This document shows, in pieces, positions 35,036 to 44,853 of a stretch of DNA of 64,000 bases (position 1 is the stretch's first letter; the number at the start of each line of letters is the position of its first letter). The position numbers and the translations under genes are program-made. Location: the NCBI GenBank assembly GCA_963728965.1, contig CAVSMH010000008.1, forward strand, positions 868,001 to 932,000, read 5' to 3'. This DNA comes from DASQZT01 sp963728965. Its GTDB lineage: Bacteria > Acidobacteriota > Terriglobia > Bryobacterales > Bryobacteraceae. The notes below the pieces were generated by a model. That model was not told the DNA's origin, made no database searches, and saw only the letters and a list, made by a program, of their open reading frames with translations.

Positions 35036-37876
35036 ATGTTCGCATTACGCCAGGCGTTGGCCGTTTTCCTTTTGCTGGCCGGATTGTCATTCGGCCAAAC
35101 CCAGGCAATCAACGGCAGCATTCGCGGGCACGTCACCGACGCTGCCGCCGCGGCGGTGGCGGGCGCGCGGATCTCCGTCACCAATGTGGATACCGGGTAC
35201 CTGCGCTCCACGTTGACCGATGACGACGGCAACTATGTGCTGCCCAACCTGCCCCTGGGCGATTACACCGTCACCATTCAGAAGGAAGGCTTCGACACGC
35301 TGCGCCGTTCCGGAGTGGCGCTCACCGCCGGAACCGAGGCCGTGGTGGAAGGCCAGCTCAAGGTCGGCTCCGTGACGACCGAAATCGAAGTCACCGCCGG
35401 GGCGCCCATCGTCGAGCCTTCGCGTGTCTCCACCGGCCGCACCATCACCCACGAGGAGATCGACAACCTTCCGTTGACCTCGCGCAACCCGTACAACTTC
35501 ATCATCTTTCAGCCGGGCGTAAGCGGCCATCCCAACCCCGAGTTGGGCATTCCGCGCACCCTCAACACCAACGGTCTGCTGGACCGCATCAACTACCAGA
35601 TCGACGGTATGGTGGATACCGAAAGCGACCGTTACGGCCTTCGCCTCTTCCCCATTTCCGGTGTCTATGTGCGTGAGGTGCAGACCGTCTCCAACAGCTA
35701 TGCGCCCGAATTCGGAAACACCGCCGGCAATATCTTCAATGTGATTACCAACTCGGGCACCAATACGCCGCATGGCGAGTTCTACTATCTGGGGCGGCCC
35801 ACCGACCTGGCGGCGCGGCCGATGCTGCTCGCGGGCTCTTCGCCCAAACCCAATCTCACGTTGAAGGATTTCGCCGGCAACGCGGGCGGTCCCCTCATCC
35901 ACGACAAGCTGTTCCTCTTCGGCGGATACGAACACCTGGAACGCGGCCTGCCGCAACCCAACACCATTTCTGCCGCCGATGCCGCCGCCCTTGGCATTCC
36001 GCCCAACCTGCTGGACGTGGCGCCCAGCGTGCAGCACGCGCAGTTCGCCAACGTCCGCGCCGATTGGGTGATCTCGAGCAGGCACCAGGCCTTCCTGCGC
36101 TATAACTACTTCCGCAACGAGTACCCGTTCAACACCGCCGTGGGTGGGAAGAATGCGCTGGACGCCGCCGCGGATTTTCAGGACCGCGCCCACGTGCTGG
36201 GCGCGCAGGTGCTCTCCACCTTTTCGCCCAACGTGCTGAACGAAATCCGTTTCGGCTGGCCCTACCGCAACGAGCATCATTTTGCCGATCCGCTCACCGG
36301 GCCCGGGCCGCAGATCTCCATCAGTGGCGTCGCCAATTTCAACGGCAGCACGGCTGTGGGCGACCGCTACCAGGAAAAGATCCCCAACCTCAACGACTCC
36401 GTCACCGTCATTCGCGGCCGCCACACCATGAAATACGGTTTCGGGTTCCAGCAGATGCTCGACACCCAGACCAGCCAGGTGTACTCGCAGTACGTGTTTT
36501 CTTCGGTGGCTACTTACCTGTCGGCCAAATCCGGCGCCAACCCTCGCGCCTACAGTTCCTACAACACCATCGTGGGACTGCCGGGAGCCTGGTATCACTC
36601 GTTCTTCTGGAACGGCTTCGCCCAGGACAGTTTTCAGGCGCGCCGCAACCTGCTGCTGATCTTCGGCGTGCGCTACGACCGCTTTCAGGGCCCGCCCGCC
36701 GATCCCAACGCACCGTTCCTCTACTCGCGCAACTTCCGCACGCCGGGCAAGAACTTCGCCCCGCGACTAGGACTGGCATGGAGCGTGACTCCCAAAACGG
36801 TGATCCGCGCCAGCTCGGGGATCTTCTTCGAACCCACGCCGACCAACCTCTGGTACAACACCTTCATCAACAGCGGCAATCCGCAGGCCTACCAGGCCAG
36901 CGTCCTCCCCAGCCAGTCCTTCGCGCCGGCCTTCCCGCAAGTCCTCACGCTGGCGCCCGGCGCCGTACCGCCGTCCTCGTCGGATATCACCACCATTACG
37001 CCGAGTTTCCGCAATGCCTACACCATCAACACCAGCATTCAGATCGCTCGCGAGCTCTCCCAGAACGACTCTCTCAGCGTGGGGTACGTCAACACCGGCG
37101 CACGCGAATTGACCTATCTGCGTAATCTGAATCCGGTCAACCCTGTAAGCTTCCTGGCCGATGGCCGCCCGCTGTACGGCTCGGCGCGGTTCGACCAGCG
37201 CTTCAACAACATCACCCTTCAGGACGTGGGCGCGGTCACCGACTACAACGCCCTCGTGGTGAACTACACCCACCGCTTCGCCCAGGGTTTTCAAGCGAGC
37301 GCGTCCTACACCTGGTCGCATTCCATCAGCGATGCGCCCGACGCCAACAGCTTCGAGCAGAATCTCTTCATCGAGGACAACACCAACCGCACGCGCGACC
37401 GCGGCAACAGCATCGTGAACCGTCCCCAGGCACTCACTTTGAGCGCGGTGGTCATGCCGCGCGTGGTCTCCGGCAGTCGCTGGGTCAAGTGGCTGGCGAG
37501 CAATAACGAACTGGCGCTGCTCGGCAACTTCTCCTCGGGCGACCAGCAGAACATCACCACCAGCACCAGCCTCAACAAGGATCCCAAGGCCGTGACGCGG
37601 CCGTTGTTCATCGGCCGCAATACCGTGCGCGGGCCCAACATTGCCCAGTTCGATGCGCGCTACACGCGCACGTTCTTCACCGCGTGGGAGCGCTTGAAGC
37701 CCAAGTTCATCGCCGAAGCCAACAACCTCTTCAACCGTGAGAACATCACGGCGCTGAATACCGCGGTGCAGGTGGACCCTGTGGGCAACGCCATCTACCC
37801 GGCCAATTTCGGCAAGCCTTCGAGTACCGTGCTCGAAAAACGAATCATTCAGTTCGGCGTGCGCGTGGACTGGTGA
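35036..37876 (+). CDS. Oar-like TonB-dependent outer-membrane receptor with carboxypeptidase-regulatory domain
   Basis: The 946-residue product has a signal peptide (MFALRQALAVFLLLAGLSFGQ), the carboxypeptidase-regulatory domain (SIRGHVTDAAAAAVAGARISVTN, DDGNYVLPNLPLGDYTVTIQ), a plug region (SRNPYNFIIFQPGVSGHP, VREVQTVSNSYAPEFGNTAG) and a barrel ending RIIQFGVRVDW with a terminal tryptophan. AGGGGG lies upstream. It is complete, unlike the 25.5 kb paralogue. Expected role is high-affinity import or binding of a large substrate in the outer membrane. It converges with the Ser/Thr kinase gene with nine bases between stops. Confidence 0.92.
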   Translation: MFALRQALAVFLLLAGLSFGQTQAINGSIRGHVTDAAAAAVAGARISVTNVDTGYLRSTLTDDDGNYVLPNLPLGDYTVTIQKEGFDTLRRSGVALTAGTEAVVEGQLKVGSVTTEIEVTAGAPIVEPSRVSTGRTITHEEIDNLPLTSRNPYNFIIFQPGVSGHPNPELGIPRTLNTNGLLDRINYQIDGMVDTESDRYGLRLFPISGVYVREVQTVSNSYAPEFGNTAGNIFNVITNSGTNTPHGEFYYLGRPTDLAARPMLLAGSSPKPNLTLKDFAGNAGGPLIHDKLFLFGGYEHLERGLPQPNTISAADAAALGIPPNLLDVAPSVQHAQFANVRADWVISSRHQAFLRYNYFRNEYPFNTAVGGKNALDAAADFQDRAHVLGAQVLSTFSPNVLNEIRFGWPYRNEHHFADPLTGPGPQISISGVANFNGSTAVGDRYQEKIPNLNDSVTVIRGRHTMKYGFGFQQMLDTQTSQVYSQYVFSSVATYLSAKSGANPRAYSSYNTIVGLPGAWYHSFFWNGFAQDSFQARRNLLLIFGVRYDRFQGPPADPNAPFLYSRNFRTPGKNFAPRLGLAWSVTPKTVIRASSGIFFEPTPTNLWYNTFINSGNPQAYQASVLPSQSFAPAFPQVLTLAPGAVPPSSSDITTITPSFRNAYTINTSIQIARELSQNDSLSVGYVNTGARELTYLRNLNPVNPVSFLADGRPLYGSARFDQRFNNITLQDVGAVTDYNALVVNYTHRFAQGFQASASYTWSHSISDAPDANSFEQNLFIEDNTNRTRDRGNSIVNRPQALTLSAVVMPRVVSGSRWVKWLASNNELALLGNFSSGDQQNITTSTSLNKDPKAVTRPLFIGRNTVRGPNIAQFDARYTRTFFTAWERLKPKFIAEANNLFNRENITALNTAVQVDPVGNAIYPANFGKPSSTVLEKRIIQFGVRVDW

Positions 37877-37885
37877 CCGTCCGCT

Positions 37886-40462
37886 TCACCGCGCCTCCGG
37901 AGCCGTATCCCACAGGTAGAGCTCCGAACGAACATAGCTGTAGTTGTAGGCGTACGCCCGGCCGTCGGGCGTGATCTTCGGGTTGCCGATCTGGTCCACC
38001 GGTATCACCGGGCTGATCTCCTTCCAGAGCGTGCGGTGGCCCGTTTCGAGGTCCAGCACCGTAATGGGCATCATATTATTGCGGTCGTGATGCGTCATCA
38101 GGTAAATCGACCGGCCGTCGGCACGCCACCCCACCGGTGTGTCATGCGGTGAGATGCCGGTGATCGCCTTGGGATCCCCGCCGTCGATAGAATACACGGA
38201 CCATTCGCGCGCGGCGTTCCTTGCCAGAAAGCGGCGCCGGTCGGCCGAAATCAGCGGCAGTTGGTCCTCGACGCCCTCCGGCGTCACCGGCCTCACCGTC
38301 TTGGCGCGCATGTCCCACGCGAAAAACTGCCAGGCTTTCCCGGGATACCTTCCTCCCACTAGGTAATTCTGCTCTCCGGGGAGCCACCCCAGAATCACCC
38401 CCCGTCCGGAATCCAGCTCCGGGACGTGGATTTCGATTTCGTCGCCCGGCCCGGTCGGCATCAGGATGAACTTGCGCGCCAGCCCTTCGCGCGACGAGTA
38501 TCCCGTCACCCACTTCGCATCCGGCGACAGACCGAAGGCCACACCGTCGCCTAGCCGCACTGCTGGCGAGCCATCCGTGCGCCGCAAATAGATGCTGCCC
38601 TTCACGCCGCCGCTCTCGCCCAGCGCACCGGCCAGGATCAACCGCCCATCGTCCGACAGCCCCTGCAATTCGCTGGTCTCCAGGCACGACAAGTCGCGTT
38701 CCACGCTCTCTCCGGGCGCCATTCCGCGAATGCCGTAGCGAACTGAATCCACGCTGAACAGCACCCGGCCGTCCGCGGCCACGTCGTACAGCGCCACATA
38801 TCCGGGAAAGCGCGTTACCGCGCGTCGCTGCCCCGCCAGGTTCACGGCGTAAATCGTATTCCACTCGTTGGTATCGAACGACCGGAACCAGATCTCCTTG
38901 CCATCGTGGGTCCAGCACAATGAAGCCGCGTCGATGCTCGAGGTCTGGCCCGACACCACGCCCACGCGCCGCGCCTTGCCCCCTCGCTTCGCCACGTACA
39001 GCGCAATGCTGGTGCCGCTATCATAAGTCGTAAACGCCACCGACTCGCCATCGGGCGAAACCCGAATGCTCATCGGTCCCCATTCCGTCTCGAACAGCAC
39101 CTGGCCCACGGGGTACTCCAGCCGCCGCTTATGATTCACCAGCCGCACAATCGCCAGGTCGCTTCCATCCGGCGACCAGTCGGCCAGCAACACGCGTTCC
39201 AGCAGTTCGCGCGTCTGGCCGCCCGCGATGGAACTGCGCGCCAGCGTCCCTGAGCCATCGGGAAAGAACGGTCCCACCAGGAACGCCAGGTCGCCCTTCG
39301 ACGATACCGCCAGCAGCCGGCTGTCGGGCAGTTGCAGGTCGCGCGATTCGGGGTTGCCGGGGTGCGCCAGGTAGATGCGGCTGGGCCCGCCGTCCCAACT
39401 CGCGGAGTAGATCACGTCCTTCCAGTCGGGGCTGAAACGCGCCTCCGAGATGCGGCCGTCCCGGAACGTGAGGTGTTCAAATCGCGGAATCGGACTCGAC
39501 TCGAACCGCGCCCGAATCAGGTAGCCCGCCGCCAACAGCGCCATGCCTGCTGCGATTCCGGCGGCGGCCCCCGCCCTCCGCCTGCGCTTGCCTGTCGCGG
39601 CCGCGGTCACCGCCGGCTGCGAGTGGGTCCCATTCGAAAGAGAGCGCAGCGCAAACGCCAGGTCGGCCGCCGATTGAAACCTCCTGCCCGGGTCCTTCTC
39701 CAGGCAGCGCCGCACGATCGCATCCAGCGCCGGCGGCACCGGCAGGCTGGCCGCGGAGATCTCGGCCGGCTCGGCATTCAGGATCGCGCTCATCACGTCG
39801 GCCGCCGATTTGCCGTCGAAGGCACGTTTTCCGGAGGCCATCTCGTAGAGCACGCACCCGAAGCTGAAGATGTCGCTCCGCGCGTCCACCGCCAGCCCGC
39901 GAACCTGCTCCGGGGACATGTACCCCACCGTGCCGAGCACCATGCCCGCCTGCGAAAGAACCATAGTGGCGTCGTCCTCGCCGGTCTGCGGTGCATTGTG
40001 CTTGGCCAGCCCGAAATCGAGCACCTTCACGCGATCGTCCCGCGTCACCATCACGTTCTCGGGTTTGAGGTCGCGATGGATGATGCTCAACACATGCGCC
40101 GCGGCAATCGCTTCGGCAATCTGGATGGCCAACTCCACCAGCTTGCGCCCCGCTATCGGACCGCGATCGACCATCGCCCGCAGCGATTCGCCTACCACCA
40201 GTTCCGAAACGATGTACGCTTGTCCGTCGGATTGCCCCACGTCGTACACGGCAACGATGTTCGGGTGGTTCAGCGCGCCCAGCGCGCGCGCCTCCTGTTC
40301 GAACCGCTGGCGCCGCCCCGCGTCGCCGGCCACCTGCGCAGGCAGCACCTTGATTGCCACCGAGCGGCTGAGCCGCGTATCTCTCGCGCGCCACACCTCG
40401 CCCATGCCGCCTTCGCCAAGCTTGTCCAGTATTTCGTAGCTGCCCAGTCTGGTGCCGGTCAC
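37886..40462 (-). CDS. membrane Ser/Thr protein kinase with TolB/WD40-like extracytoplasmic half
   Basis: The 858-residue product has an N-terminal Hanks kinase (GEGGMGEVW, AIKVLPA with the catalytic Lys, HRDLKPENV, DFGLAKHN, GTVGYMSPEQVRG), a single membrane helix at about 300-325 (AGIAAGMALLAAGYLI), and a long propeller-like domain built from TolB/PD40 repeats such as ARFSPDWKDVIYS and SPDGESVAFTT. The arrangement is common in Acidobacteriota; the outer half is thought to sense an extracellular signal. No downstream target is known. It ends close to the convergent Oar-like receptor. Confidence 0.93.
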   Translation of the reverse strand: MTGTRLGSYEILDKLGEGGMGEVWRARDTRLSRSVAIKVLPAQVAGDAGRRQRFEQEARALGALNHPNIVAVYDVGQSDGQAYIVSELVVGESLRAMVDRGPIAGRKLVELAIQIAEAIAAAHVLSIIHRDLKPENVMVTRDDRVKVLDFGLAKHNAPQTGEDDATMVLSQAGMVLGTVGYMSPEQVRGLAVDARSDIFSFGCVLYEMASGKRAFDGKSAADVMSAILNAEPAEISAASLPVPPALDAIVRRCLEKDPGRRFQSAADLAFALRSLSNGTHSQPAVTAAATGKRRRRAGAAAGIAAGMALLAAGYLIRARFESSPIPRFEHLTFRDGRISEARFSPDWKDVIYSASWDGGPSRIYLAHPGNPESRDLQLPDSRLLAVSSKGDLAFLVGPFFPDGSGTLARSSIAGGQTRELLERVLLADWSPDGSDLAIVRLVNHKRRLEYPVGQVLFETEWGPMSIRVSPDGESVAFTTYDSGTSIALYVAKRGGKARRVGVVSGQTSSIDAASLCWTHDGKEIWFRSFDTNEWNTIYAVNLAGQRRAVTRFPGYVALYDVAADGRVLFSVDSVRYGIRGMAPGESVERDLSCLETSELQGLSDDGRLILAGALGESGGVKGSIYLRRTDGSPAVRLGDGVAFGLSPDAKWVTGYSSREGLARKFILMPTGPGDEIEIHVPELDSGRGVILGWLPGEQNYLVGGRYPGKAWQFFAWDMRAKTVRPVTPEGVEDQLPLISADRRRFLARNAAREWSVYSIDGGDPKAITGISPHDTPVGWRADGRSIYLMTHHDRNNMMPITVLDLETGHRTLWKEISPVIPVDQIGNPKITPDGRAYAYNYSYVRSELYLWDTAPEAR

Positions 40463-40515
40463 CCTCGTCCCCCTCAGAGATAGTAACGCTGGACGGCACT
40501 CTTTGGAGTCCCACC

Positions 40516-40558
40516 GGGGGCCACGCCCCCAGCCCGGATTGAAAAACCAAATCGGGCT
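40516..40558. repeat. two adjacent stem-loops upstream of the kinase gene
   Basis: GGGGGC at 40516-40521 pairs with GCCCCC at 40525-40530 around a 3-base loop. Immediately after, AGCCCGGATTG at 40531-40541 pairs with CAAATCGGGCT at 40548-40558 (9 of 11 positions) around AAAAAC. They lie between the kinase start and a transglutaminase remnant. They may be a terminator for the remnant or a dispersed element; no T run follows on either strand. Confidence 0.45.
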
Positions 40559-40592
40559 GATAAGTTATTTCGACGTCCGTTTCGGGTCTCGC

Positions 40593-40837
40593 CTGCCTGG
40601 GCCGAAGTGTACATCCTCGGCGGAGGCTGGCGCGGATTCGACCCCTCGCAGGGCCTCGCGGTAGCCGATTCGCACGTGGCGGTAGCGGCGGCGGCCGACC
40701 CCCGCCTGGCCGCCCCCATCACCGGCTCCTTCAGCGGATCCGCCCGCGCCACCATGGATTTCTCCATCTCTGTGCAAGTCGATTCGGCTCGCGACCAAAC
40801 CCTGGCCGCACCTACTCCCGCAGCTCCACAATCGTAG
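40593..40837 (+). pseudogene. C-terminal remnant of a bacterial transglutaminase-like protein
   Basis: The reading frame PAWAEVYILGGGWRGFDP, then AVADSHVAVAAAADPRLAAPITGSFSG matches the end of bacterial transglutaminase-like proteins, which read HAWAEVYLPG.GWRGFDP...V..RHI.VA.GRDYADV.P..G...G. The catalytic Asp of WRGFDP is there, but the catalytic Cys and His parts and about 200 N-terminal residues are missing; the expected H before AWAEVY is P. No start codon with ribosome site precedes it. It overlaps the 3' end of mutS2 tail to tail by 26 bases. Confidence 0.65.
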
Positions 40838-43217
40838 CCCCCGCTCCGCCCTCCTGCTGCGGCGCAGCATAAAATTTCGCCACGTGCGGATGGTGGCTCA
40901 GCAGCTCGGCTATGGTCTTCTTCAGGACACCCATGCCGTGACCGTGCACGATGCGCACGCGGCTGGCGGTGGCCATCACCGCCCGGTCCAAGAATTCGTC
41001 CACCGCGTCGCGCGCTTCCTCGGCGCGCTGGCCGATCACGTTGATCTCCTGGTGCAGCGGCGCCAGCTCCGGCGCCGGGGTGTACTTCACCCCCTTCGGC
41101 AGCTTGTCCGACGCCGCGGCTTCCGGCAGGACTTCGATCACATCGTCCGTCGAAACCTGCATCTTCATAAAGCCGGCTTCCACCTCGATCCGTTCGTTGC
41201 CCAGCAGCCGCCGCACGCGCGCCGGTTCCCGCACGTTCTTCAGCCGTACCCGCACGCCCTCGGTTAGCCGTGGCGCCACGATCCGGTCCTGCCGTGCATC
41301 GTCCTGCGTGGCCAGCACCGTGGTCTGGAAATCCTCGCGCATTTCGCGCTTGGTTTTGGCCACCCGGCGCTGCGCCTCCTGCTCGGCTTTACGCCGGTCG
41401 GCGCTCTGTGCGATCTTGCCGATGGTCTCCTGCGCCTGCTCCTCGAACCGCGCCAGGGCCTGCTCGGTGCGGCGCTCCAGCTCCTTGAGCTTCGCGCCTT
41501 CGCGCTTCTCCCACTCGCGCGCCAGCTCCTTTTCCCGGCGCTCCAGCTCGGCCAGCTTGTCGCGCAGCCTCTGCTCCAGCGCCTGCGTCGCCTCGATCCG
41601 CTGGTGCAGTTCCCCCAGGAACCGCGTCACGTCGCGCTCGCGATCGCTCATCGAGTGCCGCGCCCGCCGCATGACATCCTCGGGCATCCCCAGCCGCGTG
41701 GCGATCTCCAGCCCCGCCGACTTGCCCGGCATTCCCAGCCGCAGTGCGAAGGTGGGCTCGAACGTCTGCTCGTCGAAACCCATCGACCCGTTCACCACCC
41801 CCTCCGTCGAGGCGCCGTAGATCTTGAGCGCCATCAGGTGCGTCGATACCAGCGTGACGGCCCCGGCCGCGCGGAAATGTTCCACCACCGCCACCCCCAG
41901 CGCGCCGCCCTCTTCCGGATCCGTCGCCGCGCCCAGTTCGTCCAGCAGCACCAGCGAATCGGGTGTGACGTCGAGCACCATCTCCCGGATGTTGGAGACG
42001 TGCGCCGAAAACGTGCTGAGGTTCTCCTGGATCGACTGGTAGTCGCCGATATCCGCCAGCACCCGCTCGAACAGCGGAAACTCCGCTTCGGCCGCCGGCA
42101 CCGGCAACGCCGATTGCGCCATCAGGCTGAGCAGCCCCACCGTCTTGAGCGTCACCGTCTTGCCGCCCGTATTCGGTCCACTGATCAGCAGCGTGCGGCG
42201 TCCCTCGGAAAGTTCCAGGCTCACCGGAACCGCGCTCTTCCGCCGCCGCCGCAGCACGTCTTCAAGCAGCGGGTGGCGCGCGTCGCGCAGCAGCAGCCGC
42301 TCGCCGAAACGCGGAATCACGCAATCGAATTCGTTCGCGAACCGGCCCTTGGCGAAGATCAGCTCCAACTCCGCCATCGTGGCCAGCGTCTGCCGGATGG
42401 AATCGCCGTAGCCGCGCAGCCGGTCCGTCATTTCCAGCAGAATGCGGTGGATCTCGCGCGCTTCCTCTTCCGACAGCCGCACCAGTTCATTATTGAGATC
42501 GATCGTCTCCAGCGGTTCGACGAACAGCGTATGGCCGCTCGAGCTCGTCCCGTGAATCACTCCGTCCAGCTTGCGCCGCTGCCCCGCAATCACCGGGACG
42601 ACGAACCGCTCATTGCGGATCGTGACGAATTCCTCTTGCAGCACGCCCTCTTCGCGGTGGGCCTTCAGGAAGCGCTCGAGCGATTCCTGGATGGACTTCT
42701 TCTGCCGCTCGATGTCCCGGCGGAGCCGGGCCAGCGCTACGCTGGCGTGGTCCGAAACGGTGCCGTCCGGCAGGATCTTGCCTTCCAGGTCTTTCAACAG
42801 CCCGCGGAAATCGCCGATCGTTTGCGCCCGCCGCCCCAGCCGCGGAAACCGTTCGGCGGCGGCGGTGAGCACGCTCTTGGCATCGGCGGCGGTATCGAGC
42901 AGTGCGAACACGTCGAAGATCTCGCGGGGATCGAGACTGGCGCCTTCGATGCGCAGCTTATGTACCGCCGACTCCACATCCGGCAGGCTGCCGAAATCGA
43001 TGCGAATGGCGGCGCCGCGCGCCGCGGGCTGCGGGCGTGCCGCCAGCCTCAGGTAACCGATCGCTTCGCCCGCCTCGGCCAGGTCCTCATTCAGCCGCGC
43101 CAGGTCCGCGTGCGGTGCTACCTTCTCCATCTCGCGCCGGCCGAGCGGACTCGATACGTAGCGGCCCACCAGTTGCCGCAGGAGTTCGAATTCCAGTACA
43201 TCCGCGCTGGTCTTCAC
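40812..43217 (-). CDS. mutS2: DNA mismatch-repair-like ATPase/endonuclease MutS2
   Basis: The 801-residue product has the MutS2 order: clamp/lever helices, ATPase with Walker A SGPNTGGKTVTLKTVG, Walker B-like SLVLLDELGAATDPEEGGALG and STHLMALK, a long coiled coil of charged residues (LAELERREKELAREWEKREGAKLKELERRTEQ), then an Smr nuclease domain with IVHGHGMGVLKK. It lacks the mismatch-recognition domain of MutS1. The protein suppresses recombination and rescues stalled ribosomes in other bacteria. The start overlaps the NUDIX stop (ATGA at 43214-43217), so it is the last gene of an operon that begins with phoH. Confidence 0.95.
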   Translation of the reverse strand: MKTSADVLEFELLRQLVGRYVSSPLGRREMEKVAPHADLARLNEDLAEAGEAIGYLRLAARPQPAARGAAIRIDFGSLPDVESAVHKLRIEGASLDPREIFDVFALLDTAADAKSVLTAAAERFPRLGRRAQTIGDFRGLLKDLEGKILPDGTVSDHASVALARLRRDIERQKKSIQESLERFLKAHREEGVLQEEFVTIRNERFVVPVIAGQRRKLDGVIHGTSSSGHTLFVEPLETIDLNNELVRLSEEEAREIHRILLEMTDRLRGYGDSIRQTLATMAELELIFAKGRFANEFDCVIPRFGERLLLRDARHPLLEDVLRRRRKSAVPVSLELSEGRRTLLISGPNTGGKTVTLKTVGLLSLMAQSALPVPAAEAEFPLFERVLADIGDYQSIQENLSTFSAHVSNIREMVLDVTPDSLVLLDELGAATDPEEGGALGVAVVEHFRAAGAVTLVSTHLMALKIYGASTEGVVNGSMGFDEQTFEPTFALRLGMPGKSAGLEIATRLGMPEDVMRRARHSMSDRERDVTRFLGELHQRIEATQALEQRLRDKLAELERREKELAREWEKREGAKLKELERRTEQALARFEEQAQETIGKIAQSADRRKAEQEAQRRVAKTKREMREDFQTTVLATQDDARQDRIVAPRLTEGVRVRLKNVREPARVRRLLGNERIEVEAGFMKMQVSTDDVIEVLPEAAASDKLPKGVKYTPAPELAPLHQEINVIGQRAEEARDAVDEFLDRAVMATASRVRIVHGHGMGVLKKTIAELLSHHPHVAKFYAAPQQEGGAGATIVELRE

Positions 43218-43684
43218 AGGCCCCCCTCAATCCGCCGGGCGCGCGGGCGCCGCGGCCGCCGGAATGCCCGATGGATTACCTCCAGCGTGCCTTCGGTGAT
43301 TTGCAGTTGCCGCAGGTCTTTAGGGAGCACCCACTCCACCCGGCACACGTCGTCGCCCGCCGCCAGCGTTCCACCGGTCATCCGGCAAAGGTAATCGATC
43401 AGCACGTAGTGATATTCCGGAGCGCCCGCCCCATCGCGAATGATCCGCTCGAAGATCTCGAACACCCGCAACGGCCGTACTTCCAGCCCGGTCTCTTCCC
43501 GCACCTCGCGGCACACCGCGTCGCGCAGCGATTCGCCGGTTTCGAGCGCCCCGCCGGGCAGCGACCACCAGCCCTTCAGCGGTTCCTTGCCGCGCTGCGC
43601 CATCAGAATGCGGCCGCCTTTCAGGATCAGGGCGCCCACGCCCACCATCGGCCGCTTGGGATATCGCCGGTCGTCCCTTCTCAA
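43214..43684 (-). CDS. NUDIX hydrolase
   Basis: The 156-residue product has the full Nudix box GX5EX7REUXEEXGU as GGALETGESLRDAVCREVREETGL at about 43-66, a leading strand GVGALILKGGRILMAQRG and the usual flanking segments. It cleaves nucleoside diphosphates linked to another group, perhaps oxidised nucleotides or ADP-ribose; the substrate cannot be told. It overlaps both neighbours by ATGA (43214-43217 and 43681-43684), so it is translationally coupled to SMP-30 and MutS2. Confidence 0.92.
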   Translation of the reverse strand: MRRDDRRYPKRPMVGVGALILKGGRILMAQRGKEPLKGWWSLPGGALETGESLRDAVCREVREETGLEVRPLRVFEIFERIIRDGAGAPEYHYVLIDYLCRMTGGTLAAGDDVCRVEWVLPKDLRQLQITEGTLEVIHRAFRRPRRPRARRIEGGL

Positions 43685-44553
43685 TAGGCCCCCTTCACGT
43701 CCAGGCGCATCCGGAAAACGAATGCGCCGGCCGTGACGAAGAGCGTCTTCCCGTCCGGCTCGCCGAAACCGCAGTTCGACGGCCGTTCGTGCATCTGGAT
43801 CACGTGCAGCGGCTTGCCTTCCGCGTCGTACACCGCCACGCCTTCGGCCGCGACGTACAGGTTGCCCTTTTCATCGACGCGTATTCCGCCCGGTACTCCC
43901 GTGATTCCCGAAATCAGCACCCGCTCATTGGAGGCGTCGCCGCTGCGGTCGATATCGTACGCGCGCACATTGTGTTCGTCCGAATTGACCACGTAGAGAA
44001 TCCGCCCGTTCGGTGAAAGCGCAATCCCGTTCGGCCGCCCCGCCGGACGCGCCACCAGCTTCATCGGCCCCTTCGGCGGAATGTGATACACGCCGTAGAA
44101 ATCCAGCTCGCGCTGGTCCGATTGCCCGCCAAATGCGGGATCGGTGAAGTAGACGTGCCCGCTCCGGCTCACCACGATGTCGTTCGGCGCGTTCAGCCGC
44201 TTGCCCTCCCACTGATCGGCCAGCACCTCCACCGCGCCTTTCTTGTCCGTGCGCGTCACCCGCCGCAAGCGCGACTCACACGTGTACAAACGTCCCTCGT
44301 TGTCGAAAGCGTTGCCCAACGGCCCGTGCGCATCCGTTCGGAAGGTCTCCACTTCGTGCCCCGGCACCCATTTCAGAAGCCGGTCGCCTGGCGTGTCGCT
44401 GAAAATCAGGTATCCGTCCTTCGACCACGCCGGACCCTCGGTGAAGCTGTAATCCTTGGCGAGCTGTTCGACTTGTATATCTTTGAAGTTCTGGGCCGGC
44501 AGAAGGAGTGGGAGGAGTCCGGCAGCGAGGCCGATTCGCGCGTAGCGGGTCAT
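43681..44553 (-). CDS. secreted SMP-30/gluconolactonase-family propeller protein
   Basis: The 290-residue product has a signal peptide (MTRYARIGLAAGLLPLLLPAQ) and a six-bladed propeller with the family signatures SFTEGPAWSKDGYLIFSDTPGDRLLKW (metal-binding Glu and Asn), NAPNDIVVSRSGHVYFTDPAFG, RPNGIALSPNGRILYVVNSD and PGGIRVDEKGNLYVA. Such lactonases open sugar lactones or related esters in a divalent-metal-dependent way. Its ATG follows the TAG of the BON gene directly (TAGATG). Confidence 0.9.
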   Translation of the reverse strand: MTRYARIGLAAGLLPLLLPAQNFKDIQVEQLAKDYSFTEGPAWSKDGYLIFSDTPGDRLLKWVPGHEVETFRTDAHGPLGNAFDNEGRLYTCESRLRRVTRTDKKGAVEVLADQWEGKRLNAPNDIVVSRSGHVYFTDPAFGGQSDQRELDFYGVYHIPPKGPMKLVARPAGRPNGIALSPNGRILYVVNSDEHNVRAYDIDRSGDASNERVLISGITGVPGGIRVDEKGNLYVAAEGVAVYDAEGKPLHVIQMHERPSNCGFGEPDGKTLFVTAGAFVFRMRLDVKGAY

Positions 44554-44853
44554 CTATGGGCGCTTCTTGATCTCGAGATTGTTGATGACCTGTTTGACGC
44601 CCTTTACTTTCTTGGTGAGCTTGGCGGCTTTGTCCCTCTGCCGCTGTGTCTCCACCGACCCGCTCAGGGTGACCACACCGTTTTTGACCTCTACTTTGAA
44701 ATCTTCGCCCCCGCCCTTCACTTCCCGGTCGCCGGCGAGTTTGATGCGCACGTTGTCGAAAATGGCATCGTCGCTTACGGGCTTATCGACGGCCAGACAG
44801 ACGGAGGCCACGAGCACGAAAGCGATCAGAACGGCACAGATTCTATTGATCAT
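44554..44853 (-). CDS. secreted BON-domain protein
   Basis: The 99-residue product from ATG 44851-44853 has a signal peptide (MINRICAVLIAFVLVASVCLA) and one BON domain (SDDAIFDNVRIKLAG, FKVEVKNGVVTLSGSVETQRQRDKAAKLTKKVKGVKQVINNLEI). BON proteins bind phospholipids and help to keep the outer membrane intact. The start lies inside the last codons of era (11-base overlap), with the ribosome site GGAGG only two bases away, which fits coupled reinitiation. An alternative upstream start at 44931 would add a basic, unlikely leader. Confidence 0.88.
   Translation of the reverse strand: MINRICAVLIAFVLVASVCLAVDKPVSDDAIFDNVRIKLAGDREVKGGGEDFKVEVKNGVVTLSGSVETQRQRDKAAKLTKKVKGVKQVINNLEIKKRP

Noticed and set aside
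40565..40870. 101-codon minus-strand frame after mutS2
   Set aside because: It lies opposite the transglutaminase remnant and the mutS2 end, shows no family text, and has no ribosome site.
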